64,000 nucleotides of DNA, taken from NCBI GenBank assembly GCA_037042185.1, contig JAXQJY010000032.1, positions 2,170,001 through 2,234,000 on the forward strand, read 5' to 3'. Source of the stretch: Sordariomycetes sp. S80-01Y. Lineage: Eukaryota > Ascomycota > Sordariomycetes. The notes below the pieces were generated by a model. The model saw nothing but the letters and a program-made list of their open reading frames with translations, searched no databases and was not told the origin of the DNA. Below are positions 10,086 through 22,200 of this stretch, one piece after another; within the stretch, counting starts at the first letter, position 1, and each line of letters begins with the position of its first letter. The position numbers and the translations under genes are program-made.

Positions 10086-11556
10086 ATGATCGCCCTTACT
10101 ATCCTGGCTCTGACGTTGGGCTTCGTGGCGTACGTCTATCGACTCAATCGGACCCTCGCGACTACGCCACCTGAAGCCAAGAAGCTTGCAATTCCTACAT
10201 TGACGGATGAGGTTATCAGGAAGACTTACCAACGGATTCAGAACGATCCGATTCCGTGGGAGAAGGCTTTGCCAAAGAGACTCGACAGGCGCTACATAGT
10301 TGTCGGTGGCTCGGGTAGGTCAACCATGGTGGACTGCTTCAGAAGCCTTGACTCACAGCTATGCAGGTCTGGTCGGTGGGCAGTTGGTCCTTGCCCTCCT
10401 GGTTAACGGAACACCCCCGGAAGCGATCCGCATCGTTGATGCCAGAAAACCAGTCCGCGAGCAGTTTGCTGATGGGAATCATCCAGCCTCCAAGGTTGGC
10501 TTCGTCCCCGTCGACATCACGACCGAGGCGGGTGCTCTCGCGGGCCTCACAGCCCCATGGCCAGACACTTACGCTAAACTCCCTTTAACGGTCTACCACA
10601 CCGCAGCTGTCATCCGCCCCCAGGAACGCTCGCCCCTCTTCTGGGACCGCGTTGCTCGCGTCAACGTCACAGGGACGGCTCATGTGCTCTCGGCGGCTCG
10701 CAAAGCCGGCGCGGGCGTCTTCATCATGACGTCCAGCGTCAGCGTGGAGAACAGGGAGGTGGGATGGTTTCCGTGGCCTTGGAGGAAGTACCCTACGAAT
10801 TTCATCCAGTATTTGGACGGCGGAGACTTCGAGAAGCCGCTGAAGCCGGATGCGCACTTTGCGATCAACTACTCGAGGACCAAGGCCTTGGCTGAGAGGA
10901 TGGTCTGTGGCGCGCATGATAAGGATGGGATGCGGACGGGGGCTATCCGTCCAGGTAATGCGGTGTATGGATACAAAGATGATCTGGTCATTGGGCAAAT
11001 GTTGAAGTTGAAATGGGTACCGTCCTTTAACGCTGCATGGGTGCAGAACTGGACGGCTACAATCAACGCGGCACTTGCGCACATGAAGCTCGAGGAGTCG
11101 TTGCTAGGAGAACATGTCGACAAGGTCGCCGCGAAGCCCTTCGTGATCACAGACGACGGTCCGCCGATCGTCTTCAACGACTCCTACCAGATTCTTTCCT
11201 CGACCAGTGCGCTGGGATTCACCGTGGTTCGACCACCGCCGCTTCTGTTCCTTTCCATCTTCTACATCATTGAGTGGTGGGCGATCCTCGGCGCCAAGTA
11301 CCCTACTGTCAAGAGGTTGATTGGCGAGCCCAAGGACCCTATCGACATCCTACAGCCGGGTACAGCAGCCTCGGGCATCACGAGTATACTGGACGATTGG
11401 AGGGCACGGAAGAGCCCGGCTGAAGGCGGCATTGGGTACAAGCCGGTGTGCGACACCGTTGAAGGGATGTGTAAGCTTGTTGGAGAGTGGAATGAGAGCG
11501 TGGTAAAGGAGGGCATGGAGATTTTGAAGAAGGAGAAGGAAGAAAAGGGCGAATAA
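10086..11556 (+). CDS. 3-beta-hydroxysteroid dehydrogenase / sterol C-3 dehydrogenase-like protein
   Basis: Two exons (10086-10314 and 10367-11556) encode 472 residues. The splice restores the dinucleotide-binding motif VVGGSGLVGG (about 72-81), which neither unspliced frame contains. Residues 1-18 form a hydrophobic N-terminal anchor (ALTILALTLGFVAYVY), so the protein probably sits on the ER or another membrane. The extended SDR core continues with IRIVDARKP, the TSSVSVENR strand and the catalytic NYSRTKALAE (YxxxK). Another hydrophobic stretch (PPLLFLSIFYIIEWW) near residue 375 is typical of the 3-beta-HSD family that includes Erg26/NSDHL. The reaction is NAD(P)-dependent oxidation of a 3-beta-hydroxy group; whether the substrate is a C4-demethylation intermediate or another sterol is not decided. 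Being one of several paralogues expected in such genomes, it should not be assumed to be Erg26. Confidence 0.85.
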
Positions 11557-12047
11557 GTGCGAAAAACGATGCCATGAGTTTCATTGAAGTGTATATACGC
11601 CACAGAGTAGACTAGTGCTATCTTCCGATGACTCTGAGATCAGCCCCTTTTCCAGCTTTACATAGTTCAGGGCCGAAGAATCTCAGCAGAAATATTCAAG
11701 TCAGTTCTCGATAAATCATACTTTGGCCAAGCCGACAGGAATCAGCACAATTCCAGATCCATGAAAACGAATAGTCTCGTCGACCGAGAAGATGCAATGC
11801 AGTCAGTCTATTAGGATCGGCAGTTCTCATGGTGACTCTCTCGGGACTTCGGGCAGATGTGGTCCCCGATCCAGAACCCCGGATTCAAAGCGCCTGTGCC
11901 GAGCTGGGCGTGGGCTGCCCCCCCTGTAATTGAGGCCCGAGAGCTCCATCACCATCCGTTCTGGCCGACAACAGGCTTTCCTCAACATCGCACTTCGGTC
12001 TGAAATGCTCGCATAGTTTGACAGCTGTGAGCGCAGTTCTCGCAACG
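11557..12047. other. Intergenic spacer
   Basis: A 491 bp spacer between two plus-strand genes, holding the 3' end of one and the promoter of the other. I see no gene in it. Confidence 0.5.
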
Positions 12048-13901
12048 ATGGCGCTGGGTATCCTGGAGCCCAAGCTCAAGGACGAGCACGTCCCTGGTAA
12101 GCGGAAATCTCGACGCGACGCAACAGGAAATCTTCGAGCGTGGAGCTGACGATTCGATCAAGGCACGACACGTTACTTTGACGATCCGAGCCGCCCTCAA
12201 ATCGCCGACTCGACTAGCTCGCACCTCAAGACTACCATCTCCGGCGGCGAACCCATTATCCTCATCCCCCAGCCGTCCGACGATCCCAACGATCCCCTCA
12301 ACTGGCCCCTCTGGAAACGCGACCTCATCACCTTCATCCTTTGCTTCGCCGCTATCCTGGCCACGGCCTTGGGTCCGATTCTAGCGGCCAACACGATTAC
12401 CATTGCTGGGTTGTTGGGGGAGAATCTGACGCGCGTGGCGTTGCTGACGGGGTACTTCTTGCTGGGTGCCGGGGCGGCAGCCATCTTCTTCGTGCCGAGC
12501 GGACGTATCTGGGGCAAGCGGCACTTGTTTCTCCTTGGCATATTCTTCATCATCTTCTCGAGTGCGTGGGCAGGAGGTTCGGGCGAGAGCTATGCCTCTC
12601 TCGCAGCTGCTCGTGCGATTCAGGGGGTTGGTGCCGCGCCGTTCGAGAGCTTGATCAACGCAGCGGTTGGCGATCTGTACTTTGTCCATCAACGCGGGCT
12701 GCGCATGGCCTTTACCAACCTTGCTGTTTTCGGAGGAGCCTTCTTCACCCCGATTTTGGTTGGGCTGATTACGAGGAATATGGGGTGGCCATGGACGTTC
12801 TACTTTGTTGCCATCTTCTCGGCCGTGACGTTCCCGGCCGTGTTCTTCTTCTGCCCCGAGACTGCTTATCGGAGGGATGCGAGGTTGAACACCGACGTGG
12901 TGACGGATGCGAAGACGGGACAGCAGACGACGAGGTTCCAGCTCGAACCGCAGGAACGTCAACGGGGATTTGTCATGTTCCCGAGGTCGAACGCACCGCA
13001 AGTCATGGGCGACGCTGATACACCAAAGAAGACCTTTATTGAGTCGCTGTCTTTATTCGACGGCCGTAAAACGGACGACCGCTATTGGGTTCTGCTTCTG
13101 CGTCCATTCCCCATTCTCGCCAACCCGGCCTTCCTCTGGGGCTGTCTCATACAAGGTACAATGATCGGCTGGACGGTTTTCATCGGCGTCATCGTCGCCG
13201 CACTGTTCATCGGGCCGCCATATCTGTGGACAGAGGTCGAGGCTGGGTACGCATATACGGGTGCCTTTGTAGGCGCTCTCGCAGGGTTCGTCGTCTCGGG
13301 ATTGCTGGCGGATACCTCTGCGAAGTTCATGACCAAGAGAAACGGTGGGATCTATGAGCCCGAGTTCCGCATCTTGCTGGTTATTCCGATGCTCATCATT
13401 GGAGGCATCGGCTTGTTTGGGTTTGCGCTCACGGCGGGAGAGGTCATATCCAGAAAGTACACGTACGTACCACCCTTGGTGTTCTTCGGATTTGAAGTTG
13501 CAGGGATGGTCATCGGCGCTGTTGCGAGTTCGCTGTACATTGTGGACGCCTATCGTAAGTTTTTTCCTTTGTCACATTGTTCCCCCTTTAGACCGTGCAG
13601 AGCTGACGTTGCACTAGGCGACCTCACCATTGAAGGCTTCACTATTATGATCATTTTCAAGAATATTCTGAGCTTTGGTCTCACCTTCAAAGCATACGAC
13701 TGGTTCATTATCAGCGGCGTCAAAGAAACGATGCTACCCATCGCGATTGTGCAGGTGGTCATTTGCCTACTGAGCGTACCTATGTGTAAGTCATCCATTC
13801 TGATTTCAGGACTTGAGCTGACCTTATCAGATGTCTTTGGGAAGCGGGTCAGGGCGTTCTATCACAAACATGATCTCTTGGCATTAACTGGATTACGATG
13901 A
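12048..13901 (+). CDS. MFS transporter, drug:H+ antiporter-like
   Basis: Four exons (12048-12096, 12163-13554, 13618-13785, 13831-13901) give 559 residues in an exactly closed frame. The acidic cytosolic N-terminus leads to PNDPLNWPLWKRD, the usual lead-in to helix 1 of fungal multidrug-type MFS proteins. About twelve hydrophobic helices follow, with GRIWGKRHLFLLG between helices 2 and 3 matching the MFS motif A position, and a long hydrophilic central loop (about residues 240-315) with the sequence ETAYRRD. The second intron (63 nt) has no stop and keeps frame, so retention would only insert 21 residues. The C-terminus is short. Substrate unknown; there is no biosynthetic cluster nearby to suggest one. 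It ends 166 bp from the convergent phosphatase-like gene. Confidence 0.9.
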
Positions 13902-14067
13902 TCACTATCTTATGAGAAGGGCCGACCTCCGCCCATCTGTAGAGCATCAAGACTAAATCAAAACTCATATTCAATTACGTAGCATGGACCCAGTGTTCTC
14001 CCCTCGCACTGTTCTGCTAATCTCTGGCACAGCTCTTCCTCCATCATTACTGCGGACATCCTCACGT

Positions 14068-15620
14068 CTACTGTGCCTGCTCCTCAGGCGCCTTCTGCCG
14101 AGCAAGCAGCACAGACCTCTTCACGACTCTAAAGCCACAAAAGAACAGCGCTACCGTACCAAGAACTCCGAGACCCAGAGTCACGAGCGCTCCAATCACG
14201 CCAGCAACAGGTTCTCCGACCCCGCTACCAGAGATGCAGGACACGACGTGAGCATCGCCATCGCCATCATCGCCTTCACCACCTTTGGTCATAGGACAGG
14301 GTCTGTCGGGCTGGGAGCCGCAAATCCAGCAGTAGTGGGAGTCATCGACAATCATGAAGTCCTTCAAACCACCCTTGAAATTTTCCCACGTCAGCGGCAT
14401 CTCATTCAAGCCGTACATTGAGTGCTCCACCAGGTTGTCGTCACTCGCAGTGCCGTTACTGAAGAAGAGGCGGACGAAGAAGTTTGACTTATCCGGAATT
14501 TCCTTTTCCTCGGGCTTGATGACGACGAGCTCGAAGGCCATGCTTGAGGCGAAATCCGGGAGGCCGCTCCAGTCGGGCGACTGAAAATGCAGGTCTGTTC
14601 CGAGGAAGAAGGCCATTAAGGTGCTCGGGTTGCCGAAGTGGACGCTCAATTTCGGGATAGGGTAGCGGAGCGGAGGCGCCTTTTTAGTCTCATAAACCCT
14701 AGGTTCGGTGTCGAAGATCGTCAAGAAACTGTCGAAGATTGTAGCGGCCATCTTGGATCCTTCAATGGCCCGGATAGGATCGCTGAAGTTGTGGACCATG
14801 GTCCACTCACGCTCAGAGGCCAGAGCTCGGAGCTGGTGCATGCGTTCTCCATCGATCTTGTGAAGGGGGAAAGATGTGTTGTGAATCTGGGAATACCTGA
14901 AGTAATCGTAGACTATGGAAGATGGTAAGCCATACGGTCCGGGGTTACTCGACAATGGGACTCACCTTCATGGGCGTTCTCGTAAGAGACGTCTGCAGGC
15001 TTCATGTTTTCTCCCAATGCAGGAAGCAGGTCCTTATAGAAGGGTTTGGTCTCCTTCTTCCTCGCTTTATACTCCCAGGACTTGAAATACCGCTCTCTGC
15101 TCTTCTCGGCTGCCAGGCAACCGTTCTTGCTTTGCATCCACGTGTTCTGCCCTGATCTATCCGCGATACAAGGCTGGTGGTGCTCGTACACGGGGATGTA
15201 CTGATACCCACCGCAAGGAGCCTCGACGGTTGTGCCGTTGGCCAGCGTCGAGGCCAGATTGGTGGGAGGGTACAGCCCCTGGAGGAAGGCAACTGCAGAA
15301 CTGTGCAAGACGGGCTCCTTGGGCGAGATGATGGAGAGCTGTTCCGGGACGGCAAACTGATTGCTCACGCCACTGATGGGCACAGGGGCGTCGGCGGCTA
15401 TGTATCGGTTGTGGTAGAACTGCCCGGATTGATACATCTGGGCCGCGCCGAGGGCGGTCAGGTTGGGGGGCGCGTGAATCAAGGGCGTGCGGTCGCCATA
15501 GCTGTGCAAAATGAAGACGGCCAGTGTTTCCTCGAGCCTGGGGACATCTTTGGCCTTTTTCCCCTTGGCGGCGAGCGCAGCGGCTATAAGCCCGAGGAGC
15601 AGGACGAGGCTGGATCTCAT
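14068..15620 (-). CDS. Histidine acid phosphatase-family protein, predicted catalytically inactive, membrane-anchored
   Basis: Two exons (15620-14966 and 14912-14068) encode 499 residues. Residues 1-17 are a signal peptide. The fold follows branch 2 of the histidine phosphatase superfamily (VFIL..GDRTPLIHAPPNLT, then LTALGAAQMYQSGQFYHNRY). However, the phosphate-binding motif RHGxRxP reads SYGDRTP (40-46), so the catalytic Arg and His are Ser and Tyr, and the distal HD proton-donor motif appears as NP in HFGNPSTL (310-317). Conserved GSKMAATI and two Cys-containing loops remain. A C-terminal transmembrane helix (about 454-479, ending FFCGFRVVKR) makes it a type I membrane protein with a short basic tail. 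I infer a non-enzymatic role such as binding or scaffolding at the surface or vacuole. Sequencing error is unlikely because two separate sites are changed. Confidence 0.85.
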
Positions 15621-16411
15621 GGTAGAGGCGTGGTGTCGGATGAAGCAGCAACTCTTCTAGGTATGACACTAAAAGTTGAAGATTCTGAAAGGAAGAAAAG
15701 ACTTGATTCAACTTGGCCACTGGGTTGGGTAGATATGAGCTGGCGGCCTAGAAACTCAGATCTTGTGCGAAGTGTAACAGGCGGCGGACAGCGAAAGCAT
15801 TGCAAGGTTCACCGAGCACTGCCCTGATCCTGATTACCTTTTCACTACACTTCTATGAATACACTCAAAGTCTGTCCGTTCAAGTTGCGCGGTATTCGCT
15901 CGCTCAAGCGTCCTATTGGGACCCTTTAGACGAACCGTGCAATTACACGTTGGCTTGCCGTTCGGGGAAAGGGTGATCGAACCCATGCGACATCTTCGCT
16001 ACCGACTCGTTTCGAATGTGATCCTCTCGGGTCGACCTGTTGAAATCTAGAAATTCCGCAGAGATCTGACAAGCGTAAACTCGGCGCTGCTCACAGATGA
16101 ACAAAACTAGGTCCTGCCAAGCCCACGCGTCTCCAGGACTAAATTGGCGTATCGCTCATACCACGGTATCGGCGATGCAATGACCACGGAGACCTGTACA
16201 TGTGAGTCCTGAACACTTCTGAGTCGAGGCTGGTACATTTGTTCTGGTTCTCCAAACCTGGTGCTCTTCTATGCATAGATCTTGCAGGTGTGCTCTAGAA
16301 ATACAATGTCCTGAAACAACCTTCCTCTGAATCTTGTCCTATAAATCTCGATAATGGACACGTGGTCGTCCGGTATGTTGCGCCCTGACGCGTTTTGACT
16401 CCGTCAAGATC
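15621..16411. other. Intergenic region without recognisable gene
   Basis: A 791 bp spacer upstream of the phosphatase-like gene and downstream of the dienoyl-CoA reductase gene. Nothing recognised; one T-loop-like box on the minus strand near 15969 lacks the rest of a tRNA. Confidence 0.5.
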
Positions 16412-17442
16412 TCAAAGTTTGGACTTGGACTTGTCTTTGCGCGGATCCTTGAGGTTCTGCGAGATCTGTCCAGATAGCAAAAAGTCAGGATACCTCATTG
16501 CGCTATCCGTCCCGACCCCGATGTCGCCCTGTCGCCGCCACGCCGCCCCGTCGACGGGAATGATCTGGCCGTTGATGTAAGTGCCGCCTTCGCTGAACAG
16601 GAAGACCGTTGCATCCGCAATGTCGCGCACAGAACCTATCCTTCCCGACGGAATGCCCTTGGCGTAGGCCTTCTGGTCTTCTGGATCGCTGCTGCCCAGT
16701 CTTGCGAGGCCTTCTGTGCCCTCGATTCCACCAGGAGCAATGACATTGCTCTGCACACCCCTTGGGCCGTACTCGATCGCGACCGAAGCTGCGAGGGAGT
16801 CGATGGCCGCTTTGGCTGCCGATACGTGAGCCTGCAGCGGGACGCCGGTGTAGTGAAAGGTGGCTGAGACGTAGATGATGCGAGGTGACGAGCTTTTGAG
16901 CAGATGGGGCATGGTGGCCTTGATAGTGTTGAAAGTGCCCAAGACGTCGATATCCATGACTGACTTGAAGGCGTTCGGACTCATTCCTTCTAAGGGAACA
17001 ATGAAGTTACCAGCCGCGCCAGCAATCACGAAATCGATGCCCCCAAGCTCCTCGACGCACTTGTCTGCGGCAGCCTTTAGGGCCTCAGGCTAGAAAGGTG
17101 TGAACTTCACTGAGACGCCCTCAACGGAATGGGAAGCTTACCTTTCTCACGTCGCAATCTCCAATGCCAAGAACCTTTGCGCCCGATCTGGCGGTTGCGA
17201 TGTCCTTCGCCGCGGCTTCCGTCTTCTCAACGCTACGGCCAAGGATGCAGGCATTCGCTCCCAAGCGAACGAGAGCTCTAGTTTGCTGGCTGCATATCGT
17301 ACCTGCGCCGCCTGTGACGAAGACTACGCGACCGTCTGAGTTGCATGTCAGAAGTCTATTCATGTGCAGGGGCGGAGCATTACTCACTGAAGATGCCATC
17401 TCTCCAGATGGGACTGAGATACTCAGACTCGGGGACCGGCAT
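16412..17442 (-). CDS. SPS19: Peroxisomal 2,4-dienoyl-CoA reductase (SDR family)
   Basis: Three exons (17442-17388, 17335-17142, 17089-16412) give 308 residues. The first exon, only 55 nt long, supplies the expected N-terminus MPVPESEYLSPIWRDGIF, and the splice restores FNGRVVFVTGGAGTIC with the NADPH-binding TGGxGxI motif. Further landmarks are CDVRK, IAGAAGNF, the catalytic stretch HYTGVPLQAHVSAAKAA (the Lys after SAA) and the family signature APGGIEGTEG. The protein ends KSKL, a type 1 peroxisomal targeting signal. It reduces 2,4-dienoyl-CoA esters to 3-enoyl-CoA during breakdown of unsaturated fatty acids with double bonds at even positions, in the peroxisome. It is well matched to the yeast Sps19 family in length and motifs. 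Confidence 0.93.
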
Positions 17443-19214
17443 GGTGATTGATGTGCCTCGTGGGTGCCGTAATGGTATCGAAGATCCTTTGCAGTCTCTG
17501 GCTACATTCAGTCAGTCTTGAGCGGTAGACGCGAAGAAACGAGGGTTGGTTGGGGACGATGATGAATCCTCAATGTTGTACGTGCATCCGCGAGGTGGTC
17601 TATCCGGTGAGCTGCCTCGGCTCTAGGTGGGTCCGTTCTCCAACCCTCCGAGTCGTAGCTTACCCCGGCCTCTGAGTTAGGGATCTGGGGATGTGATGTT
17701 AGCGCTGCTCACCATTTCCCACCAAATTCCTAACTGTGTTGCTCTCCATCGTTTCCGGAGTACACGTTTGTGCCATCTTGCAAGCGACGTAGTTGCTTGG
17801 TCCCATCGCTTCTAGACTCGATGAGCCGTCATTGAGCACTGCTAGTATGGGGGCTAGTAGGAGTGCCTGCCACCGGGAATCTCGAGGCGCTAGAGTACGA
17901 GCATCAAGGTGCATCCACGTTGTCACAAGCCTCTGTACACCAGTCGACATACGCGTAACTACTACACTGAACTCCAGACATCGGACAATGAGACTTGATC
18001 CGTTGTTCATTTCATGTAAGCTCGAACTAGGCAATACAGCAATCACGCGGGCAGTTTTTACAAGTGGAGGCCTTAGCTACCACATCAATCATCTCGATTG
18101 AGATGGTTGCGACCCTGTGCGCAAGGAGGTCCGGCCAAGTGGTTCTATAAATACTAAGACATGAGAGCCAAATCTAGCACCTACGGCGTATTTGTCGAAG
18201 ACTTTGTGGACGGGCGAAAGCAAAGACGCAAGTTCGTCCCCCGATGGCAGTTTCCAGTCGATCCAGGACTCGAAGGAATCCAGATCCTCCCGTGTGAGGT
18301 GGGGTGGTGTGGCGGTTGTGAGACTAGAGGTATCAGATTGACTAAGATCCAACCGCGAGGTTCCCCAGGGAGAGGATTCAAAGAATGATCGTCGCGGCCG
18401 AGAACGGAATAAGCCTTTTAGGTGAGCTCTGTGAAAGCTCAACCCGAGACCGCGCAATATGCCCACTGGGGAGCTCTGCGAGACACTGACTTATATCGGG
18501 ATGATCAATATCGCGTCTGTGACAGGTCGACGCGACGTAAACCTGTTTTCGCCGCTGCGCGGCTCATGCTGCGGGCATGCGCTGTCAACTACCCAGCCAG
18601 GTACGCGTTGTTCGGCGCTCAATATTGCGCGGTGCTGTGCTTCCGGACATGTGTATGGTTGGAGCAACAGCTGCCGGTGTTTCGGCTTGGACACTGATTC
18701 TTGTTTCGCACCTTATGGACAGATTCAGGATTGAAGTGCAGGAGGAAGATGAAATTGGTGCAATGTCCCTCACCCAACGCCACATGTGATGTTGGGGCAT
18801 CCGCGGCGCGCGGCCAATCAGAGCCCCCCGCCATGCAGCCTGTGCCACGCCTGGGAACCAGATGGGGCTAATTGCTTGCGATCGGTGGCTGATCGGTTGA
18901 TGACCCTCACCACCCGCAATCATCGATCACGACTTTTGCAGAGACCACGCCCAGGCAACTTGGCTTTCCTGACATTTGCGGCCCACAAGGCCATTTCTCC
19001 CCTCTCACCATTGTGTTGAGAATATCGCAGTCAACACTGTTGCCGAGCACGACGCGAATGAGCCGATGATACCCCCAACCCGACGCCTCCTTTACTTCTC
19101 CCAATTAGCGACCTCTCCGAAGGCCTGCCGCCGTCGCGCCACGTACGGCTGAGCAGAGGGTAATCGATAACTCGACGACCGCCCATCGGCCGGCCCGGCT
19201 GAACGCGAATCGTC
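17443..19214. other. Divergent intergenic region, possible small orphan ORF
   Basis: About 1.8 kb between the dienoyl-CoA reductase (minus) and Ssk2 (plus). The minus-strand frame at 18466-18089 (125 codons) has a protein-like stretch around REDLDSFESWIDWKLPSGDE and mostly C/G third positions, but no known family and no clear partner exon, so I do not call it as a gene. The rest looks like long promoter sequence. Confidence 0.4.
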
Positions 19215-22200
19215 ATGTCGGAACTCTCACCACGGGGTGTGCGCTTTTCTCGTGGCGAAGATGACTCCGTACCCTCCGAAATGAAGAACTCCATCCCGTC
19301 GATACACCCGATAGAGGATGAAGAATACTCTCCCGAGTACGAGAATGGCGACGGCAACGACCCGCATGCGAATGAAAGAGACGACGAGCTGGCGGCATTG
19401 TCGTTATACCACGAGCAGTCGAACGGATCAGCCACATCGTTGGGTCCTGGCACCGTTATCAACGGCATCACCAAAAGCCAGCGAAGCAGCGGCGATGATG
19501 GCTCGGCATATTCCAGCGGCGGGCGACCGCAACGCCCTTTAGGCCCGACGCGGACACCGTCGAGCACATACAACCCAGCGACCTCACGCAAGCCTGGATT
19601 GGGCCTGCCTGCACCTTCCTTCGTAGACTCGATTCGATCTTCTTCCAAGACGCGGCCGCGACCGAGCGAAAGCAGGTTCAGGGCACAAGAAAAGGCTTAC
19701 GTACAAAAGTTGCGACAAGACTATGCTGGCGAATATTTTGCTTCTTATCAGAATAGTGTTGGGAACGACTCAGATTCGGAAGGAGAGACGCCCTCGTCAG
19801 AAGGCCCCTATGACGACAGGTTCGAGGAGGAGACCATCATGTTCTACGGAAACGATCAAATGCAGGTTAGCGAAGAAGACCTGAAGGATGGAGACAACCG
19901 CGAAAGGCTTGAGTGGCACGGCATGCTCGAGGCTGTCCTGACTGGTGATGTCGTACGGCAAGAGAAGAAGCGACTGATCGGTTCTTCGGACCCGCAAGTT
20001 GGAAAGTCTGCGCACAAGTTCGAAACGTGGCTGGGCATTCGCTCCAAAGTATGTGGGCGACACCTACCGGTTCAGAGGCGAATGGTTGAGGAAGCTCGCG
20101 GCACGCTTGATCGCACGCTTGACGAGATCATCAATTTTTCCGTCAAGGGTGAAAGCGAGGTTGGAAAGCCGCCCTATGAGCAAGTCAAAGATGTTGTGCA
20201 GAAGATCGAGAAATGTGAGAGCCTGTACCCGTCATGGCAGTCACTGGCGTCCGAGCACAAGTCCGCCGAATCCCCGCTGTTCCACGAGGCGTACGACTCG
20301 ATCATCTCCTGGTACAACACCAACGAGATGATCAACACCGAGCTAGCCATTCTAAAGAAGTGGGTTGGCAACGAGGAGCTTGACTTCCATCGGACGAAGC
20401 AACGTTCCCCTGCTGTCAACGGCATCTCGAGCGACGAGACGTCGTTCCTCGACAGGCTGATGAAGGAGGATGGCCTGCAGTCACTCTACAACGATGACGG
20501 GTCAACACAAAAGGGCATGCTGCGCCCGATCTCCTCCATCATCCAAAAAGCCAAGGAGACGCTCATCCGAAACTCGGCAACGTTCCAGAAGAGGCACCTG
20601 CCGCCGTATCTCGAAGAGCTTTTGACGCTCATCAGCTTTCCATCTCGGCTTATCGAGGAGATCACCAAGACACGACTGGCTTATGCCCGAAGGGTCAAGG
20701 AGACCGCCCAGCAGAACCCTCTCATGCAAGATCAGATGATCTCACAGTTCCAGCTCCTCCTCAAATTTGCCATCAGGATTAAGGGCGAGTTTCTTAACAT
20801 CTCTCAGCCTGAGCCTGGCTGGGAATTGCCTCCCTTTATCGACGATTCATTCGACCAGGTAGTACTGGAAGCGCTAAAGTACTACTTCAAGATGCTGAAC
20901 TGGAAGCTCAGCGGCAACAAAAACACTTTCAAGGAAGCTGAATTACTCTTCCAGGAGTGGGACTTCGCCAATGAGATCGGCAGTCACCTACAGCGTGGCC
21001 ACATCGAAGTTGCGGAGCAATTCAGCTCCTTGACGTACAAGGCGCTCAATCGACTGAGCCAAACATTCGAAAAGGAGTTGCAAGTAAAACCCAAAGAGAG
21101 CGCATCGGAGATGAGCAAACGCTACAAGGCCTCTCTAGACTCCGTTCGGATTCGACAGCGTATGCTGCAGCGATTTTCTCGCATGTTGAGCGACAATTAC
21201 GAACACGCTTCGGACTTCAATGTCTCCTTCTCACCTGAGGTGATGCGGAAGTTCTACGATCAACTAGCAGCAACGGGCCACTTCCATGTGGAGTCGGATG
21301 TTTTCGAACAAGATGGGATATACATCCTCGCCTCTCCTGAGCTGCGTGGCCGCCTGGACGATGTTCAGGTGCTCATGGCAGTCACATCCCGCGAGCGATT
21401 CCCAGAGGGCTTCGAGGAAGCGTACCTGGTCCTGGTTCGACCCGAAGACGCATTTAATTGGTTCGGTGAGTCAGTCAGTGTGCCTCTGCTGCACCAGAAC
21501 ATCGACATCAAACGAGGACAGGCCCGGGTCTGTGCGACGGGATCTGATGCTCTACCGCACGCACGCAAAGCGTTCATAGAGGCAACGGACATGCATGTCG
21601 ATCTTGTTCAAGAGTCAAGGCCAAACATCCACAAGGTCAACACGCGGCTTATGGAAATCCGTAGAGTCGCCTACAAGCTGTCCAACACATTCATGGATTC
21701 GGTCGAGACAATCCGGAAGCAGGCGGGCAAAGACTGCCAGGAGCTCATCCAGACTTGCTTTGTGTTTGCTACGGAATTCGGTCAGCGCTCGCTGCTCTAC
21801 ATGGACAGCAACAGACGTCAAATGAACAACATCAAGCTGACAAAGCTTGCCCTCGACTGGATCAGCTTCATATGCGACGACTGCATAGCCTCAGACCGGA
21901 AGACGTTCAGATGGGCGGTCCTTGCGCTCGAATTTGCTATGGGGATGACCCGAGGGAGATTCATCCTTTCCCTTGGAGAGGACGAGTACGCCAAGCTGCG
22001 GGACAAGGTAGCGGGCTGCATGTCGCTACTCATCTCGCATTTCGACATCATGGGTGCGAGGTCGAACTTGGCAGCCCAGGCTGAGAAGGAGCGCATCGAA
22101 GCATTGGTAGGCCAGTTCAGGAGGCTTGATAAGAACAGGATGCTGGACGACGCGGAGGCTTCCCGTTGCGTTACAGTGCAGCGCCTCGAGGAGCTGGAGA

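Noticed and set aside
12381-13001. Minus-strand frame of 206 codons over the MFS transporter
   Set aside because: Antisense shadow without motif.
15945-16030. tRNA-like B box (GGTTCGATCAC, minus strand near 15969)
   Set aside because: No A box or foldable cloverleaf nearby; only a 4-bp T-stem-like match.
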